64,000 nt of DNA, taken from the NCBI GenBank assembly GCA_033239125.1, contig BSWB01000005.1, positions 97,649,994 through 97,713,993 of the forward strand, written 5' to 3'. The stretch comes from Fagopyrum homotropicum (taxonomy: Eukaryota > Streptophyta > Magnoliopsida > Caryophyllales > Polygonaceae). Both the position numbers and the translations under genes were made by a program. The notes under the pieces were generated by a model. That model saw only the letters and a program-made list of their open reading frames with translations, ran no database searches and was not told where the DNA came from. This document shows, in pieces, positions 43,538 through 54,472 of the stretch; position 1 is the first letter of the stretch; every line of letters begins with the position of its first letter.

Positions 43538-43641
43538 TTTGTGAAGAAAGAAGTACTAGATAGAATGGGAAACCGTCAACGGCTCGAAGTCCGATTTGAT
43601 TCGGAATTAGACGGAATAAAAATTCCGGATATTACATTACT

Positions 43642-44870
43642 CGTCCCGAATAAACAACACATTAAATCATTGTCAAAGCAAAGTGTCAGGAAGCATGGTG
43701 CAGCAGAAAGATGAGGAACATACAAGAAATCACCAAAGAAAAAGAGAGAAAAGAGAAACGCGAGAAAAGAGAGAAACTACCATCCTTATCGCCCCAAGAA
43801 TGACCTACCCGGACTCCTCTTTATGTCTCCCCTTCTTATGTCGCCAACGTCGGAAGGAGAACCTACACTCGGATGTCGCTCATTTTGCCAAGGAGCCTTT
43901 TCGGGTTTTAACCTTGCCACTCTTCTTCTTTCTATGATAGTCTCACAAATTTCTCACATCCCTCAAGTCCATTTTTGCACCAACCTAGTGTTGGTCGGAC
44001 TACCTTGTTTTTGCCTAAACCGCCCTTTTGGGTTTTCGGTTTGTCCAAGGTTTTTTCTTGCCTTTTTCTCATTTTCTTTGGCTTTTTCTCTTTTTTTTTC
44101 TGACTGAATATAATGCTGAAATACAAACCGAATTTCTCAAACAAAAAAAACTCACAAACTGTACATGCATGATATGATCCCTCTCCCATACTTGAAGATC
44201 ACTTTGCCCTCAAAGTGTGAAAATCAAAGGCAAAACATAACATGTGGAGAAGGGAAAGAGGATACTCACTAGTGTGATGGTCTGGAAGGACCATCCGGTG
44301 GAGGATATGGGAAGTGGCCAAAGAAATGCTATTGCCACCGGTAGATGTCGTCGAGACGGTGTTGTTGTGCATCCATCCTAGCACCAAAGGAGTTCTCAAA
44401 GCCGGCTTGCCAAGCCAGTTGTTAAGATTCAATATGGGCCCGCATCCTCTGCTCTGCATTCTGTTGCCAAGCATCCTGAGGCTGGTCAAAGTGAGAGGTC
44501 ATGCTCTCCTCAAATCCCGTCTACCAAGCCTACTACTGCTCCAACATCGTCCTCTGATAACTGGTCTGCCACTCCTGATGCTGAGTGGACAAAGCTGCCA
44601 TCTGAGCAAGCAAGTTGGCGTGTACGGGGTCATCCTCCTGTGTTGTGGGCATCTCTTTGTCATCAGGGATGTGCTAATAGTCCTCAGCCGGTCCTCGACT
44701 CAAGCTCGCCTTATGCCACTCAACAATGGCAACATGTGATCGCCTCGGCATGAATGGGTCAGCAACAATGTAGAGGTCGGAAAGCTCGTCTCCGAAGGGA
44801 AAAGGGTGGGGCAAGTAGGTGATATGGCTCCCATCGGTGAATGAAAACCAAAAAAGGTGCTCACCCTCCA
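43642..44870 (-). pseudogene. X-prime 3' non-coding region and ORF1-like C-terminal part
   Basis: 43642-44190 is 3' non-coding sequence of X-prime, continuing across the T1 insertion. It has a second purine-tract-like block (minus strand AAGTATGGGAGAGGGATC, 44173-44195). Going right, the minus frame at 44870-44674 reads MEGEHLFWFSFTDGSHITYL and SDLYIVADPFMPRRSH. After a stop comes a Gln-rich, probably coiled-coil stretch (LLAQMAALSTQHQEW; AWQQNAEQRMRAHIES). This fits the C-terminal part of an Athila ORF1-like protein of unknown function. It is cut at 44870 by the LTR of element B. Confidence 0.6.
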
Positions 44871-46465
44871 TGTTCACTCCAAAAGGTGTGTGCAAACAAA
44901 GCTTTAAATTTATATTCCGAATAAACCTACCGATAAGCAAACCCGCAGTGTACGGATCTATCGTAGTAAGGGCTTATATTCCGGAGTCGATCTCAGGGAA
45001 TCGGTGAGAATAATCACAGCAAAGCAATCTAACTTCATAAGCATGCAATTTTACTAATCAAAAGCAAAAGACAAGATGTATAGCAATATTGGGAAACGCA
45101 GATTCTAGGGATCATAGTATCCAATTGTGGTTTCGACTCAAGATTTCTAAAGGTAACATAGACAAAGTTGAGGTTTGTTGAGGGAAGGTGTTTCAATGAT
45201 GGGATAGATCACCGGGTAAGTCTCACTACCCACTTTCCAAAACCAAGGCTCCTATCACCGGGTAAGTCTCAAGGACTAAGGAAAGGTACAAGTACTCAAA
45301 CCATCACACTCACCTAGGGATACATAACTAACCATCACCATGTAAATCTTAGGTTAACTCTCAAAGGTAGGATGAAGGCACACTCAAACCCTAATAAAGG
45401 ATAAACCTTTATTACCTAACACTTATCATCATCGGTAAACAAGCAAAGGAATCACCAGGTGGGTCTCATCGTAAGCTTGCATGTATACTAGGAAAGGTGC
45501 AACAAGGATAGGATTTGGCAAACTAAAACCTAAACTCACAATCTGTAAAACAGTGGACGATCTCGTACTGTTCTATATCGATCTCAGTCGAGATGCTCAA
45601 CTAACAGCCCGAGACGGGTTTCGGTTTAGGGTTAACTCAAGCTTTCAGGGTCTACTCAGATAAAGGTTTATTCTTTCATCATCTATACCACAACCTTCAA
45701 CTAATCACCCTAGAATCGTAGGGTGTTTAGCCAACAATCATCATTATCATGCAATCAAAGTATATATCAAGAATATTAAGAAAGAGAAAATAATCAACCA
45801 ACAAAGATGTCTCAATGATCAAAGCAAACAAACAAATCAATAGTATCCAACAATGTGTTCCAAAGAGATGATAACAAACTCACAAGCAACTTCCCAAAAA
45901 AATCTTCACAATCTAAGGTTCCTTGAACTCTAAACAATCCTTCCTTCAATCTTCTTCTATTCAACAACCGTCTTCCTTGTTGTTCTTTGATCTCTCTAAG
46001 ATCCAGCCTCTCATACTTCCCATTCACCTTCCATTCTTATTGAAGAATTTTAGGTCAAATTATATTTTATTTTCCTTGGGCTATGAGTCGTTGACCTCAA
46101 GCCAAGCCCAGTGTGCTATCTCGGTCGAGATGCATTACTGTGTTGATCCGAAATCAACATTGATCTACGTTCATGCCATCGTATCTTTATCTGAATCTTT
46201 CTTTCTTCCGGTATCATTCCTACATTTCTTCTCATCCTTCCTAATGATTCACAATGTAGCTTCATATCTTCCTTAGCTCCTTATGCTCCATTTCGACCCA
46301 AAACGTGCCATATTCCCTGCAATTACAATCAAACGTGGTGTAAACCTTGATTCTTGCAAAGTAAACGAATAATGACATAAACACTAAGAATACATGTACA
46401 TGCATGTAGAATGATGAGAAAACTCCAAACCATATCCAAAATATAGACAATAATTCATGCTATCA
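44871..46465 (-). mobile_element. 3' LTR of Athila-like element B
   Basis: The LTR runs from TGTTCACTCC (44871) to GCTATCA (46465). Its inner-type end on the minus strand (CACACCTTTTGGAGTGAACA) matches the end of the Y LTR (20174-20193), and the CGTACACTGCGGGTTTGC block near 44945-44965 is shared with Y and C. It has the four-box array on the minus strand and several ATCTCGGTCGAGATG words (45565, 46117). A purine-tract complement at 46466-46485 marks it as the 3' LTR of a minus-strand element. The 5-bp left flank is CTCCA; its partner was not found. Confidence 0.85.
45208..45467 (-). repeat. Four-box array in the B LTR
   Basis: Complements of the GAGACTTACCCGGTGAT box start at 45208, 45254, 45334 and 45451, giving spacings of 46, 80 and 117 bp, the mirror of the Y order. 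A hairpin (AATAAAGG / CCTTTATT) lies at 45393-45413, between the same two boxes as in Y. Confidence 0.85.
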
Positions 46466-47929
46466 AAATACCCCATACTTGCCTCTTGCTTGTCCCCAAG
46501 CAAGGTTTAAATCTTAGACACAAGATAGAATGAATTATAATCAGTTATAACTCAGCAAAAAACTTTCGAAAACTTTTGGTTGTGTGCTTCTTCCCATAGC
46601 TCACCCTTAGAGAATGCTTCATAGCTAGTAAGAATCAATACATAATCGAAACAAGTCATAGATATAAGAAAGCCAGTCATACTTCACTTGAGATCATAAA
46701 ATGTGTAGCAAATCATACCCATCAAAATCAATAATGAATAATCTAGATTAAACCACAAAGTCAAACAACATACTCAAGGTCTCAAGGGCTTCCCATCAAA
46801 GGTCAAGAAACGTGTTAGGGATGGAATTTATAACGGATTTTTTGATGCTAAATCCGGGAAAAAGATAAGAACTTCACAACTTTGAACTTCACTTCATCAA
46901 CAAGATTTTCTTGCTTCTTTTCCGCATTTTTCTTTACTTTTTACTTTTTGAGAACATGGACAGAGGTGCACAATAACCGAAGCCTTGGAGATCAGCTAAT
47001 CTCAATTTCTTGAGATGCTTCAAACCTTGATTCACATACCATGAACCGTTAGGACTATCAATCAATCGGACTTTGGCAAGACACAAACACCCGGTTATGT
47101 GAATAGTGCCGAGTTACTCATCCTCATGGCTAACATCCCCAAACCTATTGTTTTCTAACACTTCTTCTCCTTTCAACATCATCTTTCACTATCTTTTCAC
47201 TTTCTTGCTTCCAATTTCCCGGATAGGTAAGGGAAGGTAAACATATTTAAATGAGGGGCTAAAAGCATGATCATGAAGAGGAAGAAAGAGTAACAAATTG
47301 CCTCGATCATTCCAATAAGGATGCGAGAGAGCTTATAACGCAGTATCAACCTTCAAATTCAACATGATTTGGATAAAATAACTTACTAAGCATGCTAAAA
47401 TTTCAAACAAAGAAATCATACCTTAGATATATCATGAATCCGTTTAAACACATAAAGATCATAAAAACTAATCGGCAAACAATTTTATCATAGGGATCAT
47501 GTCCAGTTTAGAAGCACAAAATTGTTCAAAAATTTCACGTTTTCAAAACCCATCTCGGTCGAGATGAGTTATGGTGAACGAGGTACTAGGCCGAGGTAAG
47601 CTCCTGTTATGGTCACCACGTTTCACCTTAGGTCATTTCGGTCGAGACAAAAAAAAATTCAAATTATTTTTGTACGTTTTTTCGATCAAAAATCTTGTTG
47701 TAATGCAAGTAATGTACAATATAGCCTTTAAGCACATAATGGAAGCAATGGAAATAGTCATAAGCAGATAATTCGGTTATTACAGACCATAGTATCACAA
47801 AGCACCTCATATTTAGGACACATCGTCCCGATGGGTATAAGAAGTCTAGAGAAAAACACTTACAATGTCATAATGCAGAACCGCAAACTAAGAAGAGAAC
47901 TAAAACAGCAGCAGCTCCGTGGAGGGCAC
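46466..47929 (-). other. Purine tract and 3' non-coding region of B
   Basis: On the minus strand GGCAAGTATGGGGTATTT precedes the LTR at 46466-46485. No gene is seen in the rest. A conserved stretch near 47090-47120 (complement of ACTCGGCACTATTCACATAA) is shared with the 3' region of C (about 61222). ATCTCGGTCGAGATG words occur at 47552 and about 47640. Confidence 0.6.
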
Positions 47930-50820
47930 GATCATGCATCCGGAGAAGGAGGAGGGTGGAATGGGTACAAGGATGGATCAAATGGATGACCCATCAGATG
48001 TTGGAACTGCAGCTCCATCATCCGACGCTGGTAATGGTGGCTCTCCTCCATCGAGTGCATCATGACGCTGATCTCTCATGTTTGAGCATCGAGGCATCTA
48101 TCCAAATCAGTGTGCATATCAGCGAATGACTCCTCCATTTGACGGGTAAGGTCGTCAATCCTCTGGTGGGCCTTTGGTCATGACGATAGCGGCGGTCTCA
48201 ATCACCAGAGCACTTGGACCAGTAGTGTCCGTCCTGGTGTACATAGGAGCATCTCCCTCATCATCCTCATCATCTGGGCCTATCTCAGCAAGTCTAGCCG
48301 ACCCCTTAACGAGCTGATCCCATAAATCATTCCTGTTACGCGGGTCGGAGACCGTAAATTGGGAAGTCCACATGATGCCTCTAGGAGCTTTGATTTCCCA
48401 AGGCGTGGCCACGTATGGTGGACCATGCCCTCGAGGAACCAAGATACGGTGAGTGATGAACTCTTGTAACCCTAATGGTTTGGCCTCGGCGGCCAAAGTA
48501 CAAGAAGAAAGATCGAGGCCGATGGCATTGGCAATGTGTGTCACCAATCCACCAACACAATATCCACCTTTTTCTTGCTCCTTATCTTTGGTAGGTCTTC
48601 AGCCAACATAACTGTGAAATTCGGGATCTCTTCCGCGGTCATACACCAAAGTGTGAAAAGCTCACATTGCCAGATTTTTTGTGGTGTCTCGGTGCGATCT
48701 AATAATATCTCATTGAGGATCCAGTACGCAATCTGACCGAAGGTATTTCTAAGGTCGTCTATACCCAATCAAAAGTAAATCCCGACTTAGCACTAAGAAT
48801 AAGTATAGTGATTAAGTAAGGGTCGAACCCAAGAGAGTTAAGGTGTTTTAGATGCAATTATCGATTATAGTAACAAGTAACAGAAGGGGGGGTGTGGTTG
48901 AATTGATGCACACAAAAACTTAAGAAAACGATTAACGCGACAAGTAAGACAATGATAGGTGAATCTACACTAGGTTGATTCTAAGCATGCAATTGCTACT
49001 TTGGTGCGTTCCTTTTTCAAGTTTTTAAGTAATATCCCGTCTCGATCATATATATGTGTTGAGCCAACCGGAATCAACACAACTTAACAGGTTAGTGTTC
49101 CGTAAACCTACAAGAACAAATAACAAGTTAGCTTTCAAAGAAAGACTACGGGATATAAAGAGAAGATTAAAACCATTAAACTTATCTTTATATCTGTGTT
49201 CCTTTTCTTTAAGTAATTACAACCCGTTATTACTTAAAGTTGCTACTAGATTAAAGACCCGAACCCGGAACCTATTAATCCTAGTTGTTTACATGCACTT
49301 TAGAACCTAAGATGATCAATCTCAAGCAATAGTAAACATGCAATTAGACAATGGAGATCAAGGAAACACAAAGTATTACTGAATAAAAACTTATATTAAA
49401 AAGAACTTACACCCAAAGTAACAACGCAACTTCAAACCAACCCAATGTAGCAAGGGAATTAGCAACTCATTACAATGGAAAACTTAATTCTAAAATGGAT
49501 TTTATGGATAGGTTGGATGATTCTAGCAATCAACCAAGGACTATTTATACTACAAAAGACACTAAATAGGAGAAAATGGCCGGCCCAAAACAGCCACCTT
49601 CAATGCCATAAAGGTGGTGTAAACAACCGGAGTAAAGCTTCTAACGTTAAGTCGCAGGGGCGGCCTTCAGCTCCGCAGGGGCGGTGAAGGCAAAAACGCT
49701 TGATCTTCTTCATGGCCGTAGGGGCGGCTTGGTAATTCCGTTGGAGTGGATCTTCAATGCTCTTCAAACGTCTGACCCTTCGAATTCTTGACGTTTCTGA
49801 TGCCACGCCGCCGGGGCGTCCCTAAGTCAACGCAGGGGTGGTGACACAACCTCTTCGTCTTTCAGCTCCCATGTTGAGGCGCAGGCAGGGGCGCAATGGG
49901 AGGCGCAGGGGAGCTGGTCTTCGTCTCTTCAGGGCAGGTCACCGCAGGGGCGCCAAGGAGTGGCGCAGGAGCGGTGACACACTTCCTGGCCAGCGTTGGT
50001 GAAGGCGCAAGGAGCGCTCCGGTGTAAGGTGTCACCCGCAGGGGCGGTAGCAAGGCTCCGCTGGGCCGGTGAGGCAACAGAAGCTTTGCTTCGTGATCGA
50101 TCTTCACTCCTAAGTGCTTATAACTCCTTCCTTAGCTTCTTTTAGTCTTCTTCTTCTGGACCAAGGAGTTAGTAGCATAAACCGACACAAATGCAATAAA
50201 AAGACTCTAAAAACTATCCGCAATGATAGTGATTCCATCACCTATCACAATCTTAAAGGCAACGTGAAAGATACACTTCTCCTTTGAATCTCCCGGTTGC
50301 CAAGATTCGGTGCTAGTCGGAATGTGGACAATACGAGCCCAAAATGCTCTAGCATGGTTGCGGGAAGGGAAATCGGCAGTTGTGGCATTTGAAGAAACGA
50401 AATATAGCTCCAAAGGTGTGCATTGTATACTTGTAAGTTTTGTTCATCAAATGAAATTTCACATAGTCTTCCTCCAGTACATAAATGATGGAGCTGAGAA
50501 CTCATACGTTGGCTCTACATAAGCCGGTGTCCAAAGCGAGACAATTGTTTCAAGCCCTACATTTAAGATCATTTTCTTCAAGTCATCGACAAGGTGCAAG
50601 CAAGCAAAAGCATTGATGTTGATGTAACGAGGTGCAATGACCGGGCGGGAGCAAATACGGTCATATTTTTCTTTGAGGTTAGGGAGGATGATCGATATTT
50701 GTGGAGGTGGAGGAGGTGGTGGTGAAGGTTGTCTGGCCTCAGCACGGTCACGGAGAATTATTTTTCGATTGGAACAACGTAACCCATCCATATCAGAAAG
50801 CTATCTCGGATTGTTCTAGA
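47930..50820 (-). pseudogene. Athila ORF1-like gene of B, split by an X-type solo LTR
   Basis: The frame starts near 50791 (MDGLRCSNRKIILRDRAEAR) with a polyproline run, then reads SRPVIAPRYININAFACLHL, MILNVGLETIVSLWTPAYVE and PTYEFSAPSFMYWR. These recall the Athila ORF-1 family. After two stops it continues (LELYFVSSNATTADFPSRNH, 50413-50340) up to the insertion at 50247. Beyond the insertion it resumes at 48765 (IDDLRNTFGQIAYWILNEIL) and reads GPPYVATPWEIKAPRG near 48420, ending about 48155-47950 with an acidic stretch. Function is unknown; the segment lacks RT or integrase motifs. Confidence 0.65.
48771..50247 (-). mobile_element. Solo LTR of the X family inside the B ORF1-like gene
   Basis: This 1477-bp LTR matches those at 23051-29863 and 32068-33639. 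It has no internal sequence and is flanked by a perfect 5-bp target duplication CAATC (48766-48770 and 50248-50252), so it is a solo LTR formed by LTR-LTR recombination. The outer end is a canonical TGATAGGTG on the minus strand, but the other terminus reads AAAAGTAAAT instead of the expected TGACGAGG-type start. GC-rich palindromic words fill 49650-50070. Confidence 0.9.
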
Positions 50821-51324
50821 GGGTATCTCGGCCGAGATGATAGGGTTTCAACCGAGATGGACAGTGCGTTGAACGATTCTTGGAATCTGTAACTTTTTGC
50901 CCCCAAAATCACTACCAATTGCTTCCTAGGGAGTTCTCCAATTATTTCCAACACAACAAGTAGCAGAAATCTCCAAATATTTGACGAAATCAAGAAAGAG
51001 GGGTTTTCAAACGAGATTACCCGATTTTCTACGGATTGTGGTGGTTTGAAGTCTCTATCGATGCTAGAGAAGTCTTTCTCGTGTCTTCCTTGTGGGTTCC
51101 AAGTCGAAAAATAGGTGAAAACGAGCAAGAAATGGGAGTTGGGGAGATTAGGGCTTGTTTCGGTCGAGACGGCGTCGGGAGAGAAGAGGGGTGAAGAGAG
51201 AAACCCGTTTTCCTTTTTACACCCTTCAGAAAATTCAACTACATCTCGGTCGAGATGAATGTCAGTGGCCGAGGTGGTCAACCGAGGTAACTCCATGTTG
51301 TTCTCATCTTGGTTAGTTGAACCA
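50821..51324 (-). other. Upstream part of B with ATCTCGGTCGAGATG words; ends at a junction
   Basis: No gene motif is seen. Words based on CTCGGCCGAGATG or its half occur at about 50826, 50852, 51161 and 51243, plus degenerate GGCCGAGGT-type words to 51290. Around 51320-51330 the sequence changes to X-prime protease coding sequence. No LTR, primer site or pol gene of B is present, so B is truncated here. Confidence 0.55.
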
Positions 51325-52511
51325 CCTGAATAAAGCATGGGTTTGTCAAAGCGGGTTTTGCCAATGACAGAATGAATACTTACCATGCCCGGATCACTAC
51401 ATTTCTTGTGCATCCTTCGTTGGAACAACGCAGTGACATGCTCACTCACTTGAACCTTTTGCTTTCCTTTCAACTTCTAGTTCCTCTTGATAGTGCACAA
51501 CTCCTTCAAAAAACGAGCATATTTAGGAATACTCTTCACAAGTATGAGGAGAGGGATGTTTAACTTGCATTTTGAGAAAGTCTCAAAAAGGCCCTTGTCT
51601 TCTATCACTCTTCTCTCTTTGAGTGCCTCCGGAAAGGGGGTTGGTGGTTTCTCGGAGTTGACAGGTGGAAAACTTGGACGGATATAAGAATCCTCCTAAA
51701 CCGGACTTTCTGTTTCTTTTTCCGTAGGGGCGGGAGTATGTTGTCGCAGGGACGGCTCAGGAGTTGTCACCGTGGGGGCGGATGACTCAATTCGCAGGGG
51801 CAGCGACAGTGCAGACGAAGACACCACTAGAGGCGCAAGGGCGGCTGTGGGGGCAGCTGGACTGTCAAAAATTAGTTTTTCTAATTCCAAAGCTGTTTTT
51901 GGTTGCACTTTCCTCCCGCTCCTCAAAATTAGTGCACTAACATTCTCTTTGGGATTCACCACAGTTTGGGATGGTAGGTTTCCCGAGGTTCGAGCTTCGA
52001 TCCTCGTGATTGCTTCTACCATTTGTCCAACCTGTTTTTCGAGGTTCTTGATGCTAGATTTTGTGGTTTGGACATGGGTGGAAAAATACTTAGTTAAAAC
52101 CTGTAAGTCTGTAACATATCCTCGGTAGATTGGGACTTACCTTGCCGGGGTTGTTGTTATTGGTTTTATTGATGTCTCCACCGGAAGTTCTGTTGATCAC
52201 GCCATCCCGGCATGTAGCTTTGGGCATAGGGGTCACTCATTTGACGTTGTTGTTGTTGTTGTCCAACATGCACCCCTCTTTTGGTAGTGGTCCTACCAAA
52301 ATTCCTAGTTCCTTCTATCAACTCTTGAATCTTTTCCAATGCAAGTTCGGGGGTAGAGTTTAGAATGTTACCTCCATGAGCGGTGTCAACGATCCTCCTT
52401 TTGTTGTCTAGCAAGCCATTGTACAAGTACAAGACCAACTCTTGGGTAGAATACCCAGCTAGATCTCAATCTTGCAAACTGTTCAAAATACTCATAAAGA
52501 GTTTTGTCCGC
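51325..52511 (-). pseudogene. X-prime gag (C-terminal part) and protease start
   Basis: Reading leftward, gag resumes right at the left flank of element C (YEYFEQFARLRS, near 52495-52465), followed by VLYLYNGLLDNKRRIVDTAH and a Gln-rich part to about 52170. The spacer after ALILRSGRKVQPKT (about 51920) is Pro/Ala-rich and coded through CGCAGGGGCGG words (51720-51850). The protease lead-in KGKQKVQVSEHVTALFQRRM is clear, and the active-site region (about 51340, LYSGGS) is mutated and then truncated at 51325. It is the same gene as the X gag-protease at 20990-22970. Confidence 0.85.
52507..52511. other. Left target-site duplication of element C
   Basis: TCCGC here is repeated exactly at 63688-63692, and X-prime gag reads across the two flanks. 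Confidence 0.93.
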
Positions 52512-52946
52512 TGATAACACGATTTATGACTTAGCGTAAGGTAATCATTTAGATAGATTTCTCACTCATTCATGCATGGTTTAGCACTAGTTCACGACGT
52601 TTGCACTCAATTCACGTATTTTGTCGAGATAGACATCTACACGGACTTTTGCATTGCTTTGTAGGTATTTTGGGAGATTTAGGAGCTTAATCGATACGTT
52701 TGAGGATCGTTCATCAAGATGACACACCCTCGGACTCATTAGGATGCAAGCTAGAGGCTAAGGAGGACTCATGGAACCTTGTTAACACAAGCCATGCACC
52801 AAATCATAGCTTAATGATCCAAGGCAAAGCTGAAGCACCAAACCACGGTCACTGAAGGTCCACGGCCGTGGAACCAACCGTGGTTTTTTCCAGACGGTTG
52901 TGACAGCTGTGCCACGATCTCATGGCTCACTCTAGCAAGGTTGTAG

Positions 52947-52953
52947 TATAAAA
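52947..52953 (+). promoter_or_regulatory. TATA box in the C 5' LTR
   Basis: TATAAAA is followed about 30 bp later by the likely start of element RNA. The identical site occurs in the 3' LTR at 62302-62308. Confidence 0.7.
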
Positions 52954-53621
52954 GTGGTCCTGCAAGGCTGAGAGGAGGCATCTATCATCATCCAATCAAA
53001 TCCACATTCTCTCCCACACTCTCAACAAGAAGATTCTCTTGGGAGAAGCTACCAATGAAGGAGGAAGAAGAGCTCCATTGGAGAGGAAGGAGAAGAACAC
53101 ACCATTGCTAGCACTTGATAGGTTTTGTAGTGAAGAATTTCGGAATCGTTTTCTAGGGTTGTAAGAATCGATTAAACCTTCTTTTGGAAGGGTTGTGAGT
53201 CTTTCTAAATCTTAATTTCAGCTTGGTTTTGTTTGCTTCACTTGTTCATCTCTTTCTTTTCATTATCTTGCAAATGGAAGCCATGATTTTATGCTTGATG
53301 ATTTCGATTGTTATGATGCATGTTGTAGGCTAAATAGATGCGATTCTAGGGTAAGGAAAGGATGGTTATGGCTAAGACTATGATAGGATGAACTTAGATT
53401 TGCCCTTGGATGACTTGTTTGCTTGAACGAAGCCTCTGTTGAAGTCCACGGTTAGTTCTTGCCCTTCCACGGCCGTGGAAGTGGTAGAACAAACCGTTGT
53501 TTCCCTGGTTCGATGGATTCAAGTACTAGATTGTTAGAATTTTGAAATCCTAGTGTTTGTTGAGTTAAATCTACCCTAGGGTGACCTAGTGTTAGCAACT
53601 AAGTGTTAGAAGAGACCTACC

Positions 53622-53875
53622 CGGTGATTCTTACTCTTAGATTTCAAGGATGACAAACTCTAGGTAGTGGTGAGCCTCATAAGCAGCCATTGGACTAAGT
53701 GTGCTAGGATAGTTGTTTAGGACTAACCCTTTCGAGACTTACCCGGTGAGGATAGGTTAGATCCCTAGGTAATAATCCGGTTTGTGTAGAATTCCATCCC
53801 TTAGGCTCTTTGAGACTTACCCGGTGATGAGACCTTAGGAACGGACTAGTGGACCATGAGACCTACCCGGTGATT
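53622..53875 (+). repeat. Four-box array in the C 5' LTR
   Basis: Boxes close to GAGACTTACCCGGTGAT start at 53622, 53734, 53812 and 53858, giving spacings of 112, 78 and 46 bp. The 3' LTR repeats the array at 62977, 63089, 63167 and 63213. Confidence 0.88.
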
Positions 53876-54338
53876 GATCCCAATCTAGAAATACTCACTC
53901 CCAACATATCATAGTTAATCCGAGGAACGATTAGATAGCTTGAGTCCTATGCCATAACCGGAATTTCCAACCCCTAGAATCCGCTTTTCTCTCTTTGATC
54001 TCGTATCTCATTTTAGCTTGTTTGTCCGTGTTGATTTGTTAGCTTAGTTGATTGCTTATTTCGCATGATTTGTGATCCTTGATTGATCACCGAAAAACCT
54101 ATCAAAAACATTGAGATTTTCATTTCTTCGTTTCTTTCCCTTTTCCTTAACCTAGATCTTCACTAAACTTAATCACTAATCGAATCAATCTCACCTTAGT
54201 CTTTGTGTTCGACCTTGGAATACTATCCCTACTACAAACGTCCCGTACACTGCGGGTTCGCTAGGAGTTAGGAGAAATATAACGAGTTTATAAATTTAAA
54301 GCTTATTGCGTGCACACGTTCTTAGCGTAACAAGTTTT

Positions 54339-54356
54339 TGGCGCCGTTGCCGGGGA
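54339..54356 (+). promoter_or_regulatory. Primer-binding site of element C (tRNA-Asp type)
   Basis: TGGCGCCGTTGCCGGGGA starts six bases after the 5' LTR end and is identical to the site in Y. Confidence 0.92.
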
Positions 54357-54472
54357 CTAGGTCTAGATTGAGTCTTTTTGAGATTGTTTATAGTGTAGGT
54401 CTTTCTTGTTGCTTTTGATCTCTTTTTGGTTTGTGTCTTTGCTTTTCAGGACATCTCTCACTCTTTAGTTGT

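Larger units (their letters stand above)
33667..43636 (-). mobile_element. Tekay (chromovirus) LTR retrotransposon T1
   Basis: This nearly full element of 9970 bp on the minus strand is flanked by a perfect 5-bp target duplication TTACT (33662-33666 and 43637-43641). It has two LTRs, an initiator-Met-tRNA primer site, gag, protease, RT, RNase H, integrase and a chromodomain. Its LTRs differ strikingly in length (1717 and 2879 bp) and in their outer U3 ends. Coding sequence has several stops and at least one frameshift, so it is inactive. It inserted into X-prime between the purine tract and the rest of the 3' non-coding region. Confidence 0.93.
40758..43636 (-). mobile_element. 5' LTR of T1 (long U3 type)
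   Basis: 40758-42396 matches the 3' LTR. The remaining 1240 bp (42397-43636) are a different U3 that begins, on the minus strand, TGTAATATCCGGAATTTTTA, a plausible Tekay LTR start. This U3 carries a tandem array at 42765-42975, short TCGTCATG-type repeats at 43245-43385 and a 41-bp direct repeat at 43425-43465 and 43497-43537. The outer end abuts the target duplication TTACT. Confidence 0.88.
52512..54332 (+). mobile_element. 5' LTR of element C
   Basis: It starts TGATAACACG and ends GCGTAACA. A TATA box TATAAAA lies at 52947-52953, so about 1.36 kb of the LTR would be transcribed leader. CCACGGCCGTGG words and halves lie at about 52845-52890 and 53460-53505. The four-box array is at 53622, 53734, 53812 and 53858. 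The CGTACACTGCGGGTTCGC end block lies at about 54243-54260. Confidence 0.94.

Noticed and set aside
43683..43937. Lys/Glu/Arg-rich open frame of 84 codons
   Set aside because: It lies in the 3' non-coding region of X-prime and reflects an A/G-rich repeat.
51291..51299. CTCCATGTT matching the left flank of element B (44866-44874), as a possible target duplication
   Set aside because: The sequence before it does not end like the B LTR, and it is part of a recurring word context, so the match is probably chance.
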